Positions 8,995 to 17,981 of a stretch of 64,000 nucleotides of DNA are shown here, piece by piece (position 1 is the first letter of the stretch; every line of letters starts with the position of its first letter). The notes below the pieces were generated by a model. That model did no database searches, was not told where the DNA came from, and saw only the letters and a list, made by a program, of their open reading frames with translations. A program made the translations under genes and the position numbers. The stretch comes from Sphingomonas sp. AP4-R1 (GTDB taxonomy: Bacteria > Pseudomonadota > Alphaproteobacteria > Sphingomonadales > Sphingomonadaceae), in the NCBI RefSeq assembly GCF_013113735.1, contig NZ_CP053346.1:3548001-3612000 (forward strand), given 5' to 3'.

Positions 8995-10896
8995 ATGCGA
9001 AAGACGATGGCTTATGGCCTGATCCTGCTGGCGGCGCTGCCCGCGCTCCCCGCCCTCGCGCAAGAGGCCGCACCTCCGCCGCCGGCCCCGCCGCTCGCCA
9101 CCGTCGCCACCAGCCCGCACCTCATCTCCGCCGACATGCGGGCGGGCATGGAATTGTCCGGACCCTGGCATTATTCGATCGATCCGTTCCGCTCGGGCAT
9201 TTCCGGCTTCCACGGCGCGATGCCCGATCCGGGCCAGCAGCGCTGGCTGGACATCGATCCACGCGCCGAAATGGCGAAGGATGGGCGCGTTCTCTACGAA
9301 TTCGATCTCGGCCATTCTCCGCTCACCACCTTGCCCTCGTCCTGGCTCACCGAGGCGCCCGAACTGCGCCATTATCAGGGGCTGATGTGGTATCAGCGGA
9401 CCTTCCCGGTCGCGGCCGGGCGCAAGGGGCGCTTCTTCCTCCGCTTCGGGGCGGCCAACTACAAAACGATCGTCTATCTGAACGGCAAGCCGGTCGGCCG
9501 GCACGAGGGCGGCTTCACGCCCTTCGCGTTCGAAGTGACGAAGCTGCTGCGCGACGGCGACAATCAGGTCACCGTCGGCGTCGACAGCACGGTGGATGCC
9601 ACGACCGTGCCGCCCACCGTCACGGATTGGGAGAATTATGGCGGCGTCACCCGTCCGGTCCGCCTCGTCATGACGCCGGATACCTATGTGGACGACGCCT
9701 GGGTGCGCCTGACGCGCGACGGCAGGCTCGCCGCCGATGTGCATCTGGATGGGCCTCAGGCCGCCAACCGCACGATCCACCTTCGCATCCCCGAGCTGAA
9801 GCTGGATCAGGCGGCCACCACGGACGGGCAGGGCAATTGGCACGGGCTGGTCACGACGCCCGCCGCTCTCGTCCGCTGGTCGCCCGATCGCCCGAAGCTC
9901 TACGATGTCGCCGTCTCCAGCGGCGAGGATGAGTGGAAGGATCGGATCGGCTTCAAGACGATCGAGGTGCGCGGCACCGATATCCTGTTGAACGGCAAGC
10001 CCATCTTCCTGCGCGGCATCTCCGTGCATGAGGAGGAGATCGGCACCGAGCCCACCCGCGCCATCACCCCCGCCGCCGCCCGCGCGCTGCTGAGCGAGGT
10101 GAAGACCGGGCTGCACGGCAATTTCGTCCGCCTCGCCCATTATCCGCATGGCGAGGCGATGACGCGCATGGCCGACGAACTCGGCCTGCTCGTCTGGAGC
10201 GAGGTGCCCGTCTATTGGCAGGTCGCCTGGTCCAACCCGGACACGCTGGCGACGGCGCGCAACATGCTGGCCGAGAATATCACCCGCGACCACAACCGCG
10301 CCTCGGTCGCGATCTGGAGCGTGGCGAACGAGACGCCGATCACGGACGCGCGCAACACCTTCCTGCGCACCCTGATCGCGGACGTCCGCAAGCTCGACGA
10401 CACCCGCCTCGTCAGCGCGGCCTTGCTGGTGGAGCGTGAGAAGGGCTCGGGCGCGCCGGTGATGGCGATGGTCGATCCGCTGGCCGACGCGCTCGATATC
10501 GTCGCGATCAACACCTACAATGGCTGGTACAGCCAGGATCGCCTCGCGACCCTGCCGTCCTCCACCTGGAAGGTGCCGACCGACAAGCCTTTGATCTTCT
10601 CCGAATTCGGTGCGGACGCCAAAGCGGGCTTCCACGACATCAAGGATCCGCAGAAGTTCTCCGAGGAATTCCAGGCGGAATATTATCGCCAGACGCTGGC
10701 CATGGCGGACAAGCTGCCGATGCTGCGTGGCCTTTCGCCCTGGATCCTCAAGGACTTCCGCTCGCCCCGCCGCCAGAATCCCGATTTCCAGCAGGGCTGG
10801 AACCGCAAGGGCCTGATCTCCGAAACGGGCCAGCGCAAGGAAGCCTTCGGCGTGCTGTCCGGCTATTATGCGAAGAAGGAAGCGGCCGCGAAATAG
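8995..10896 (+). CDS. Secreted glycoside hydrolase family 2 (beta-glucuronidase/beta-galactosidase type)
   Basis: The 633-residue protein has a signal peptide (LILLAALPALPALAQ), a jelly-roll sugar-binding domain (motif YQRTFPV, later NGKPVGRHEGGFTPF), an immunoglobulin-like domain and a C-terminal TIM barrel. The acid/base is Glu446 in SVANETP and the nucleophile is Glu537 in FSEFGAD. The latter motif and the size fit beta-glucuronidases better than large LacZ enzymes. Three ATGs follow each other; the third (8995) sits at the best distance from the GGAG at 8985. The linked mannonate dehydratase and hexuronate-type transporter support a uronic-acid-containing substrate. Confidence 0.88.
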   Translation: MRKTMAYGLILLAALPALPALAQEAAPPPPAPPLATVATSPHLISADMRAGMELSGPWHYSIDPFRSGISGFHGAMPDPGQQRWLDIDPRAEMAKDGRVLYEFDLGHSPLTTLPSSWLTEAPELRHYQGLMWYQRTFPVAAGRKGRFFLRFGAANYKTIVYLNGKPVGRHEGGFTPFAFEVTKLLRDGDNQVTVGVDSTVDATTVPPTVTDWENYGGVTRPVRLVMTPDTYVDDAWVRLTRDGRLAADVHLDGPQAANRTIHLRIPELKLDQAATTDGQGNWHGLVTTPAALVRWSPDRPKLYDVAVSSGEDEWKDRIGFKTIEVRGTDILLNGKPIFLRGISVHEEEIGTEPTRAITPAAARALLSEVKTGLHGNFVRLAHYPHGEAMTRMADELGLLVWSEVPVYWQVAWSNPDTLATARNMLAENITRDHNRASVAIWSVANETPITDARNTFLRTLIADVRKLDDTRLVSAALLVEREKGSGAPVMAMVDPLADALDIVAINTYNGWYSQDRLATLPSSTWKVPTDKPLIFSEFGADAKAGFHDIKDPQKFSEEFQAEYYRQTLAMADKLPMLRGLSPWILKDFRSPRRQNPDFQQGWNRKGLISETGQRKEAFGVLSGYYAKKEAAAK

Positions 10897-10920
10897 GAGA
10901 GCTGCGCCCGCTACCCCAAC

Positions 10921-11005
10921 TCCGTTCGTTCTGAGCGAAGTCGAAGAACGTGCTTCAAGCGGTGCCCGCGAGGCCCGTGCTTCGACTTCGCTCAGAACGA
11001 ACGGA
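10921..11005. repeat. Dispersed palindromic element, family A (perfect 26-bp arms)
   Basis: Arms 10921-10946 and 10980-11005 are exact reverse complements (core TTCTGAGCGAAGTCGAAG) around a 33-base centre. The element occupies the gap between the GH2 and GH43-like genes and would fold into a long hairpin in RNA. It is the cleanest family A copy in the window. Confidence 0.9.
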
Positions 11006-11055
11006 GGACGGGGGGCGACCCTTGATCCCGCCACCCACCCTGCCGATAAGGCCGC

Positions 11056-12018
11056 ATGGACATCCCAATCGGTCGGCGCGACCTTCTTCTCGGGGCGGGC
11101 GCCACAGCGCTCATCGGCACCACGGCATCCGGCAAGGTGTCCCCCGCCGATCCCCTGCTGTTCGCTTACTTCCTGACCGGCAAGGATGACGGCGTCGGCC
11201 TGAAGCTGGCCACCAGCGACGATGGTTACACGTTCCGCGCGCTGGGCGGCGGCCGCACCTTCCTCGCACCGGAGGTGGGCGAGAAGAAGTTGCTGCGCGA
11301 TCCCTTCGTGTTTCGCGGCGCCGGGCCGGATGCGCCGTGGCACATGGTCTGGACCACCGCGTGGGAGGGCGTGACGATCGGCCACGCCACCACGCGCGAT
11401 TTCCTCCACTGGTCGCCCCAGCGCGCCATACCGGTGATGGAAGGCGTGGCGGGCGTCCGCAATTGCTGGGCGCCCGAGGCGATCCACGATCCCGCGACCG
11501 GCCTGTTCACGCTCTTCTGGTCCAGCACCGTCACGGGCCGCTTCACGGAGACGGCGAGCAGCTCCGAATCCGCCTACAATCATCGCCTCTGGTGCACGCG
11601 CACCCGTGATTTCGAGCGCTTCACGCCGCCCGAACCGTTCTACGATCCGGGCTTCAGCGTGATCGACGGCACCTTCGCCACCGCGCCCGACGGCAGCCTC
11701 ACTCTGATCGTGAAGGACGAGACGGTGACGCCGCCCCGCAAATGGCTGCGCGCGGCAAAGGCCAGGGGCCCGAACGGCCCGTTCGAGCCGCTCGGCGCGC
11801 CCTTCACGCCCTCGTGGGTGGAAGGCCCGATGACGACGCGCATCGGCGCCGATCTCGTCTGCTATTACGACGTCTATCGCGACGGCCGCTGGGGCGCCGC
11901 GAAGACGCGCGACATGGTGACATGGCAGGATGTGAGCGACCGGCTGACGATGCCGCCCGGCGCGCGCCACGGATCGCTGGTGCGGGTGCCGAAGGAGGTG
12001 ATTGCGGCGTTGGGGTGA
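11056..12018 (+). CDS. GH43-like five-bladed beta-propeller glycosidase, Tat-exported
   Basis: The 320-residue protein starts with a twin-arginine signal (GRRDLLLGAGA) and continues as a five-bladed propeller of the GH43/GH32-type fold. Candidate catalytic positions are Asp82 in LRDPFVF and the Glu in WVEGPM; the conserved WAPEA (Glu141) is also present. The family fits arabinofuranosidases, xylosidases and galactosidases. It is expected in the periplasm with the GH2 enzyme. The substrate is unknown; the propeller assignment is firmer than the GH43 family number. Confidence 0.75.
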   Translation: MDIPIGRRDLLLGAGATALIGTTASGKVSPADPLLFAYFLTGKDDGVGLKLATSDDGYTFRALGGGRTFLAPEVGEKKLLRDPFVFRGAGPDAPWHMVWTTAWEGVTIGHATTRDFLHWSPQRAIPVMEGVAGVRNCWAPEAIHDPATGLFTLFWSSTVTGRFTETASSSESAYNHRLWCTRTRDFERFTPPEPFYDPGFSVIDGTFATAPDGSLTLIVKDETVTPPRKWLRAAKARGPNGPFEPLGAPFTPSWVEGPMTTRIGADLVCYYDVYRDGRWGAAKTRDMVTWQDVSDRLTMPPGARHGSLVRVPKEVIAALG

Positions 12019-12424
12019 GGGGCTGGCAGCCTCTGTGCTGAACGATCGCGATGGGTGAACAACGGCCATATATTGCCTCGTCATCCCGGCCTTGAGCCGG
12101 GATCCCACTATCTTTGCGATGCTCCGAAAAACAAGAAGCGGGACCCCGGCTCAAGGCCGGGGTGACGAGGTTATCGACATGTCAGGAACGGGTGGAAAGC
12201 GGCCGTCCGTTCAGGCCCTCTCCGGCGAAGGCTGGAGAGGATTATGCGGCAACGTCCGCCACCGCCGATAGTCGACACTCCCATCCCCCGTCATCCCAAC
12301 GAAGGCTGGGATCCATGTCCCTCTCTCAATGAGGCAATGATCGCCGGAATAGAAATGGATACTGGCCGGCGCTGACATGACGGATCAGGAGCGGGGACGC
12401 TCTCACGTCCCCGCCACACCTCGA
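12019..12424. repeat. Gene-free gap with two palindromic elements
   Basis: No convincing gene is seen. One family B element has 31-base arms (12076-12106 and 12140-12170, two mismatches; core CCGGCCTTGAGCCGG). A second, more degenerate element spans 12289-12382 with arms starting CGTCATCCCAACGAAGGC. The gap separates convergent genes (GH43-like on plus, mannonate dehydratase on minus), so the hairpins may help end transcription from both sides. Confidence 0.75.
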
Positions 12425-13633
12425 TCACCAGTTCCACATCGTCCCGTCTTCCAGCCGCGCCACTGGCAGATACGCCGGCTTGTACGGATACTTCGCCGCC
12501 TCGGCCTCGTCGATGTCCACGCCGTGGCCCACCGTCTCGCCCGGATAGAGCAGGCCGTCCTCGAAATGATAGGCGTGGGGGAAGACGGCGTCCGTCTCCG
12601 GCGTGTGGCGCATATACTCCTGGATGCCGAAATTGGGCACCCACGTGTCGAAATGGAGCGCCGTGCCCATCGTGACCGGCGAGAGATCGGTCGCGCCATG
12701 GCAGCCGGTGCGCACCTGATAGAGGCTCGCCAGATCGGCCACACGGCGCAGATGGCTGACGCCGCCCGATCCCACGATCGTCATGCGGATATAGTCGATC
12801 AGCTGGTTCTGGATCAGGTCCTTGGCGTCCCAGATCGTGTTGAAGATCTCGCCCACCGCCAGCGGGGTGGTGGTGTGCTGGCGGACGAGCTTGAACGCCT
12901 CCTGATTTTCGGCGGGCGTGCAATCCTCCAGCCAGAAGAGTTGGAACGGCTCCAGCAGCTTGCCGAGATTGGCGGCCTCCAGCGGGGTGTAGCGGTGGTG
13001 GCCGTCATGCAGCAGGTGATGGTCGAAGCCGTAGGTGTCGCGGATCTTCTCGAACAGCTTCGGGATGTAATTCAGCGCCTTGCGCGTGTCCCAGCCCATC
13101 AGCGAGGGCAAAGAGGCATCGGCGGGCTCGTAATAGAGCTTGCCGCGCCCGACGCCGTACACACCTTCCACGCCCGGAATGCCGGTCTGCGCGCGGATCG
13201 CCTTGTAGCCCATGTCGATATAGTGGCCGACCGCGTCGACCGTCTCTTCGATGTCGGTCCCGTTGGCATGACCATAGACCATCACGCCCTCACGGCTCTT
13301 GCCGCCAAGCAGGTCGTAGAGCGGCATGTTGGCCATCTTGGCCTTGATATCCCAGAGCGCCACGTCGACGGCGGCGATCGCGCGCATCGTCACGGGCCCG
13401 CGCCGCCAGTAAGCGCCGCGATACAGATATTGCCAGATATCCTCGATTCTGCGCGGATCCATCCCGATCAGGCAGGGGACGACATGATCCTGAAGATAGG
13501 AGACGACAGAAAGCTCGCGCCCGTTGAGCGTGCCGTCGCCTATGCCATATACGCCCTGATCGGTCTCGATCTTGAGCGTCACGAAATTCCGGCCCGGACA
13601 GGTAACGATGACTTTTGCCGCAGTGATCTTCAT
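12425..13633 (-). CDS. manD: D-mannonate dehydratase, enolase superfamily (ManD)
   Basis: This 402-residue enzyme dehydrates D-mannonate to 2-keto-3-deoxy-D-gluconate in hexuronate catabolism. It has the capping domain, then the barrel with metal ligands Asp210 (LHDGHH), Glu236 (WLEDC) and Glu262 (VGEIFNT), His212, and the Arg147/Tyr159 pair. These positions agree exactly with the numbering I recall for the characterised Novosphingobium aromaticivorans ManD, and the length matches. GGAAGTTGGAAGAG precedes the ATG. It is divergent from the GntR regulator, with a candidate operator between them. Some ManD relatives have little activity, but the full motif set favours a true mannonate dehydratase. 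Confidence 0.93.
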   Translation of the reverse strand: MKITAAKVIVTCPGRNFVTLKIETDQGVYGIGDGTLNGRELSVVSYLQDHVVPCLIGMDPRRIEDIWQYLYRGAYWRRGPVTMRAIAAVDVALWDIKAKMANMPLYDLLGGKSREGVMVYGHANGTDIEETVDAVGHYIDMGYKAIRAQTGIPGVEGVYGVGRGKLYYEPADASLPSLMGWDTRKALNYIPKLFEKIRDTYGFDHHLLHDGHHRYTPLEAANLGKLLEPFQLFWLEDCTPAENQEAFKLVRQHTTTPLAVGEIFNTIWDAKDLIQNQLIDYIRMTIVGSGGVSHLRRVADLASLYQVRTGCHGATDLSPVTMGTALHFDTWVPNFGIQEYMRHTPETDAVFPHAYHFEDGLLYPGETVGHGVDIDEAEAAKYPYKPAYLPVARLEDGTMWNW

Positions 13634-13697
13634 CTCTTCCAACTTCCGCTCTGTCGTTTGCGGCGATGGTAGCATCCGGCTTGCCGATTTCAAGAAA

Positions 13698-13712
13698 ATT
13701 GGTATGTCCGAT
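13698..13712. promoter_or_regulatory. Candidate GntR-family operator between manD and its regulator
   Basis: ATTGG and CCGAT flank a 5-base spacer (ATTGGTATGTCCGAT), a near-palindrome with one mismatch. It resembles UxuR/ExuR/FadR-type operators (ATTGGTATACCAAT). It lies between the divergent manD and GntR genes, so autoregulation and control of manD are likely. Confidence 0.5.
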
Positions 13713-13729
13713 TTGTGCGGGGTGAGGAT

Positions 13730-14530
13730 ATGACGGGTTCGCCGAACAAAGCGATCGAGGCGGCATCGCCGGTGGGCGAGGCGCCGATGCAGGCGGATCG
13801 CCTGTACCAGCGGCTTGCCCGACAGCTGTTCGATGAACTGGCGGCGGGCCGCTACGAGATCGGCGCGCGCCTGCCCGCCGAGCGCGAGCTGGCGACGCTC
13901 TACAATGTCAGCCGGCCGGCCGTGCGCGAGGCGATGATCGCGCTGGAAGTGCAGGGGCTGATCGAGGTCAAGGTCGGCTCCGGCGCGTATGTGCGGCGCC
14001 TGCCGGGCAGCAAGGATCATCCCGATTTCCACGCCACCGCCTTCGAGTTGACCGAGGCGCGTCTGGTGTTCGAGGGCGAGGCGGCCGCGCTCGCCGCGAT
14101 GCAGATCGGTGATGCGGAGCTGGACGCGCTGGATGCGCTGGTCGATCGGATCGCGCGGGAGAATGAGGAGCCGCAGTTCAGCGACAAGGCCGATCACGAA
14201 TTTCATCTGCTGATCGCGCGGGCGAGTCGCAACGCCGTGATCGCGGATACGGTCGAGCGACTCTGGCAGATGCGCTCCAATTCGCCCGACTGCGCCTTGC
14301 TGCACGAGAAGGCGCGCACCGCGAACATCCGCCCGGATGTGGACGAGCATGCCGCGATCGCCCGTGCGCTGCGGGCGCGCGATCCGGAGGCGGCGCGCGG
14401 GGCGATGCGCGCGCATCTGGGGCAGGTGATGGATTATCTGCTGTTCACCACGGAGGAGCGCGCGATCGCACAGGCGCGCCGTTCGGTGGCATCGACCCGC
14501 GCACGCTTCGGTCGTACGCCCAAGGCCTGA
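13730..14530 (+). CDS. GntR-family regulator with FCD domain (UxuR-like)
   Basis: The 266-residue protein has an N-terminal GntR winged helix ([20 protein letters not shown], then [13 protein letters not shown]) and a C-terminal all-helical FCD ligand-binding domain ([16 protein letters not shown] to REAHL-type end). The ATG at 13730 follows a good Shine-Dalgarno (GGTGAGG). Members of this group sense uronates or similar acids. Lying opposite manD, it is a probable repressor of the hexuronate genes, with fructuronate, mannonate or a glycan-derived uronate as inferred ligand. Confidence 0.9.
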   Translation: MTGSPNKAIEAASPVGEAPMQADRLYQRLARQLFDELAAGRYEIGARLPAERELATLYNVSRPAVREAMIALEVQGLIEVKVGSGAYVRRLPGSKDHPDFHATAFELTEARLVFEGEAAALAAMQIGDAELDALDALVDRIARENEEPQFSDKADHEFHLLIARASRNAVIADTVERLWQMRSNSPDCALLHEKARTANIRPDVDEHAAIARALRARDPEAARGAMRAHLGQVMDYLLFTTEERAIAQARRSVASTRARFGRTPKA

Positions 14531-14561
14531 GCCCTGCGGCAGCCTATGCCGTCCTGGCTTG

Positions 14562-14590
14562 ACCAATTGAGGGCAGTCACTTTACCAATT
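14562..14590. promoter_or_regulatory. Direct ACCAATT repeats before the carboxylesterase gene
   Basis: ACCAATT occurs at 14562-14568 and again at 14584-14590, 22 bases apart (about two helical turns). The same half-site is found in the manD-GntR operator and before the TonB receptor, so this may be a further GntR binding region. Confidence 0.35.
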
Positions 14591-14620
14591 CCGGAAAGCA
14601 ATCGCGTCGGGAGAGCGAAG

Positions 14621-16078
14621 ATGGTCCGGATCCTCGTCATGGCGGGCCTTGCCGCCTTCGCCCCGCCGGTTCAGGCACAGGCTCAGGGGACGGCACCGGA
14701 TCGACCGCAAGTGACGGTCGAGGGCGGCGCGCTGGCGGGCGTCAGCGTCGATGGCGTCACGGCCTTCAAGGGTATTCCCTTCGCCGCGCCGCCGGTCGGC
14801 CCGCTGCGTTGGCGCGCGCCGCAGCCTGCCGCCGCCTGGTCGGGGGTTCGCGACGCCACCGATTATGGCCATGATTGCGTGCAGAATTATTCCGGTTTCC
14901 AGCAACGCGGATCGGAGCCGGCGGAGGATTGCCTCACTCTGAACGTGTGGCGGCCGATGGGGGCTGCGGGCAAGCTGCCGGTGATGGTCTGGATCTATGG
15001 CGGCGGCTTCGTGAACGGCTCCGCCTCCCGGCCCATCTATGCCGGCGATCGCTTGGCGAAGCAGGGCATCCTGGTGGTGAGCTTCAACTATCGCCTCGGC
15101 CGCTTCGGCACGTTCGCGCATCCCGCGCTGACGCAGGCGAACGAAGATCAGGGCCTCTTCGCCAATTACGGCTTCATGGACCAGATCGCGGCGATGCGGT
15201 GGATCCGGCGCAACATCGCCGCCTTCGGGGGCGATCCGGACAACGTCACGATCGTGGGCGAGAGCGCCGGCGGCATGTCCGTCCACAATCTGATCACCTC
15301 GCCGATGGGCAAGGGGCTGTTCGCCCGCGCCTTCATCGCTTCGGGCGGCAACGGCACGTCGATCGGGGGCACGACGATGGCGGATGCCGAGAAGGTCGGT
15401 GCCACCTTCGGCCAAAGCCAGTCGATCGCGCCCGGCGATCCGCAGGCCCTCGCGAAGCTGCGGGCGTTGCCGGTGGAGGCGGTGCGGGGCGATATCGCCC
15501 TGGGATCGGTATTAGGCGCAGGCCCCCGCACCTTCAGCAGTCCGTTCCCGGATGGGAGGGTCGCGCTCGATGTCGCCACCGCCTATCGGAGCGGCGCCTA
15601 TCAGCATGTTCCGATCGTGATCGGCGCGACGAGCGGCGATCTGGGCGGGAAGGGCGGCATGATGATCGCGGGTGCGCGTATGCTGGCCGGCGAGATCTCG
15701 GCCGCCGGGGTGCCGACTTATTATTACCGCTTCTCCTACGTCGCCGATGCCGCCCCGACGCCGAAGAGCGAAGGCGCGATCCATGCGGATGATCTGCCTT
15801 ATTATTTCGACACCGCCGACGTGAAATATGGCGCCGCGACCAGACCCGCCGACAGGCGGATGGGCCATATCATCTCGGCCTATCTCGTGAACTTCGTGAA
15901 GACCGGGGATCCGAACGGCGGTGGGCTGCCGAAGTGGGCGCCCTATCGCGGAGCCGATGGCACGATGATGGACTTTTCCGAGGCCGGGACTGCGGTGGCG
16001 GGGCCGGACCCGTGGGCGCACGACAGGTCCGGCAAGGCGGAGACCAAGCCGAAGAAGATTTCATCCTCGGCGAGTTAG
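14621..16078 (+). CDS. Secreted type-B carboxylesterase
   Basis: The 485-residue protein has a signal peptide (VMAGLAAFAPPVQAQAQ) and the type-B carboxylesterase fold. Seen are the N-terminal GIPFAAPPVG motif, EDCLTLNV, the oxyanion hole GGGF, and the nucleophile Ser215 in GESAGGMSVH. The His is probably in IHADDLPYYF. The ATG at 14621 was preferred because it has GGGAGAGCGAAG upstream and opens a signal peptide; an in-frame ATG at 14546 would give a longer, atypical start and would run over the ACCAATT repeats. It probably de-esterifies the glycan in the periplasm; para-nitrobenzyl esterase is the usual database name. Confidence 0.87.
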   Translation: MVRILVMAGLAAFAPPVQAQAQGTAPDRPQVTVEGGALAGVSVDGVTAFKGIPFAAPPVGPLRWRAPQPAAAWSGVRDATDYGHDCVQNYSGFQQRGSEPAEDCLTLNVWRPMGAAGKLPVMVWIYGGGFVNGSASRPIYAGDRLAKQGILVVSFNYRLGRFGTFAHPALTQANEDQGLFANYGFMDQIAAMRWIRRNIAAFGGDPDNVTIVGESAGGMSVHNLITSPMGKGLFARAFIASGGNGTSIGGTTMADAEKVGATFGQSQSIAPGDPQALAKLRALPVEAVRGDIALGSVLGAGPRTFSSPFPDGRVALDVATAYRSGAYQHVPIVIGATSGDLGGKGGMMIAGARMLAGEISAAGVPTYYYRFSYVADAAPTPKSEGAIHADDLPYYFDTADVKYGAATRPADRRMGHIISAYLVNFVKTGDPNGGGLPKWAPYRGADGTMMDFSEAGTAVAGPDPWAHDRSGKAETKPKKISSSAS

Positions 16079-16103
16079 GCGAGGCGACGAGAGTCTTGCT
16101 CTC

Positions 16104-16189
16104 CGTCATCCCGGACTTGATCCGGGGTCCCGCTGCCTTCTTTTGATCACGTGAAGGCAGCGGGACCCCGGATCAAGTCCGGGGTGACG
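16104..16189. repeat. Dispersed palindromic element, family B (37-bp arms), between convergent genes
   Basis: Arms 16104-16140 and 16153-16189 are reverse complements with a single mismatch (core CCGGACTTGATCCGGGGTCC) around a 12-base loop. The element ends five bases before the GH43 stop codon, so it can act as a two-way transcription stop. Confidence 0.92.
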
Positions 16190-16193
16190 AACC

Positions 16194-17801
16194 TCACAGC
16201 GCCCGGAACCTGAAATCCCGAAACCGGGCCGTGCCCGTGCCGGCCGAATAGAGGCCCGGTCGCAGCATCAGGAAGCCACCCCGCACATTGTGGTGATAGC
16301 CGGAGACTTCCATGCCGCGGTCGAAGCGGGTCCAGCTCTTGCCGCCGTCGCCGCTGGTGTGGATCGCGACGATGTGGCGCTTGTTGGCGATCCGAATCCG
16401 CATCCGGCGGCCATGAGGGTTGGCGGGGCGACCGCGCTCGATCCCATATTGGTGCGTGACGAACCGCTGCTCGTCGAAGCCCAGCCCGCAATAGAGCTTG
16501 TCGTCGTAGAACAGGACGAGCCCGGCCGTGCCGCCCGGCTCGATCTCGATATCGCATTCGAATTCGTAGGCGGGATCGCCCGCGATCAGCATCAGCGGGG
16601 AGGAACTGGACGGCGCCTCGCCGCGCGCCCGCATCAGCAGCGCGCCCTCCTCGACCCGGACCCGATCCTTCTCGTCCGGAGCGGGGCGGAAGAAGCTCCA
16701 CTTGGAGCCCATCTCGAGCGTCGTGAAAGCGTCGGACAGCTTATGGCCGTGCGGACCGCCCTTGCCGCCCTTCGGCTTGGGCAGGGGCTTCGAGAGATCG
16801 CCGCCCAGCATCTCGAACCAGCCGTCCGGGGTCCAGCGGATCGGATCGAGCAGGGTCTGGCGGCCGAGCGTCCAGAAGCCGTTCTCGAAGCCGTGATAGA
16901 CGACCCACCAGCTGGCATCCGGCGCCTCGACCAGAGAGGCGTGGCCGCGCGACCACCATGTCTCCCGATCGTCGACGGTGCGGACGAGGGGATTGCGCGG
17001 ATGATTCTCCCATGGCCCGTGGATCGAGCGCGAACGGGCGGCGATCACCATGTGGCCGGTGGGCGGACCGGCCGTGCCGCCGACGGCGGTGATCAGATAG
17101 AAATAGTCGCCGTGCCGCTGCACCTTGGGGCCCTCGGGCGAGAAGCCCTCGACATCCCACTCCGGCGGATAATGCCAGGGATCATAGACATGCTCGACCG
17201 CGCCCACCGTGGAGAGGCCGTCGTCCGCCAGCCGGATGCGATCGCCGCCGGAGAGGAACAGCCAGCGCGAGCCATCCTCGCCCACGACATGGCAGGGATC
17301 GATATGGTTGGGCAGATGGAGGTCGATCGGCTCGCTCCACGGCCCGTCGATATGATCGGACCAGATCACGTAGCTGGTGTTCGGCTCGGCCTTGACCGGG
17401 ATGTAGAGGAAATAGCGACCCTGATGCTTGACCAGGCTCACCGCCCAGACCGAGCCGATATTCCTGTGGAGCGCGGGGCGGCGGGGGCGCCAGTTCACCA
17501 GATCCTGCGAGTGCCAGATGATCAGGCCCGGATAGGAATCGAAGCTGGAGAAGGTCATGTAATAATCCGCGCCGTCCTTCAGGATGGCGGGATCGGGCCG
17601 GTCGCCGGAGATCAGCGGATTGAGGAAATGCCCGTCGCCGAGATCGGCGATGCGCTGCCCGTCGAAGCCGCGCTGCCAGGGGGAGGCGGAGGGCGGAGTG
17701 GCGGAGGTGACGGCCAAAGCCGTTTTTGAAAATCCGGGACCGGCGAGGGTGGCGCCCCCGGCCAGAGCGGCGAGCAGACTTTCGCGGCGCGTGACGGACA
17801 A
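16194..17801 (-). CDS. GH43 beta-xylosidase/arabinofuranosidase-type enzyme, Tat-exported
   Basis: The 535-residue protein has a twin-arginine signal (TRRESLLAALAGG), a GH43 beta-propeller with the general base Asp70 in GDRPDP, the acid region SPEGPK, and a C-terminal concanavalin-like sandwich (from about residue 355) of the kind found in beta-xylosidases. I chose the TTG at 17801 because GGGAGGA lies 8 bases upstream and the Tat signal begins there. The frame continues upstream to an ATG at 17894, but that stretch contains a LacI-type operator and looks like leader DNA. It acts on xylo- or arabino-oligosaccharides by family inference. Confidence 0.87.
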   Translation of the reverse strand: MSVTRRESLLAALAGGATLAGPGFSKTALAVTSATPPSASPWQRGFDGQRIADLGDGHFLNPLISGDRPDPAILKDGADYYMTFSSFDSYPGLIIWHSQDLVNWRPRRPALHRNIGSVWAVSLVKHQGRYFLYIPVKAEPNTSYVIWSDHIDGPWSEPIDLHLPNHIDPCHVVGEDGSRWLFLSGGDRIRLADDGLSTVGAVEHVYDPWHYPPEWDVEGFSPEGPKVQRHGDYFYLITAVGGTAGPPTGHMVIAARSRSIHGPWENHPRNPLVRTVDDRETWWSRGHASLVEAPDASWWVVYHGFENGFWTLGRQTLLDPIRWTPDGWFEMLGGDLSKPLPKPKGGKGGPHGHKLSDAFTTLEMGSKWSFFRPAPDEKDRVRVEEGALLMRARGEAPSSSSPLMLIAGDPAYEFECDIEIEPGGTAGLVLFYDDKLYCGLGFDEQRFVTHQYGIERGRPANPHGRRMRIRIANKRHIVAIHTSGDGGKSWTRFDRGMEVSGYHHNVRGGFLMLRPGLYSAGTGTARFRDFRFRAL

Positions 17802-17850
17802 GGCGCGGTTCCTCCCTGTAATGGCGCACTTTTCTCGGGCAGGCCGGAGT

Positions 17851-17866
17851 GCGTTAGCGCTATCAG
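17851..17866. promoter_or_regulatory. LacI-type operator upstream of GH43
   Basis: GCGTTAGCGCTATCAG holds the near-palindrome TTAGCGCTAT, close to the xylose and maltose repressor operators of Caulobacter (TGTTAGCGCTACCA). It lies about 50 bases before the chosen start. No LacI-family gene is present in the window, so the repressor would be encoded elsewhere. Confidence 0.55.
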
Positions 17867-17981
17867 GGGTATGGCGCGGGGCGATGCCTGTCAACGCGGC
17901 GGTGCCGGTGACGGCTGTGGTGACGGGGTGTGGTGACGGGTGGGTGACGGAGGTGGCCCGGCGCGAGGCCGGGCCGGGGCG

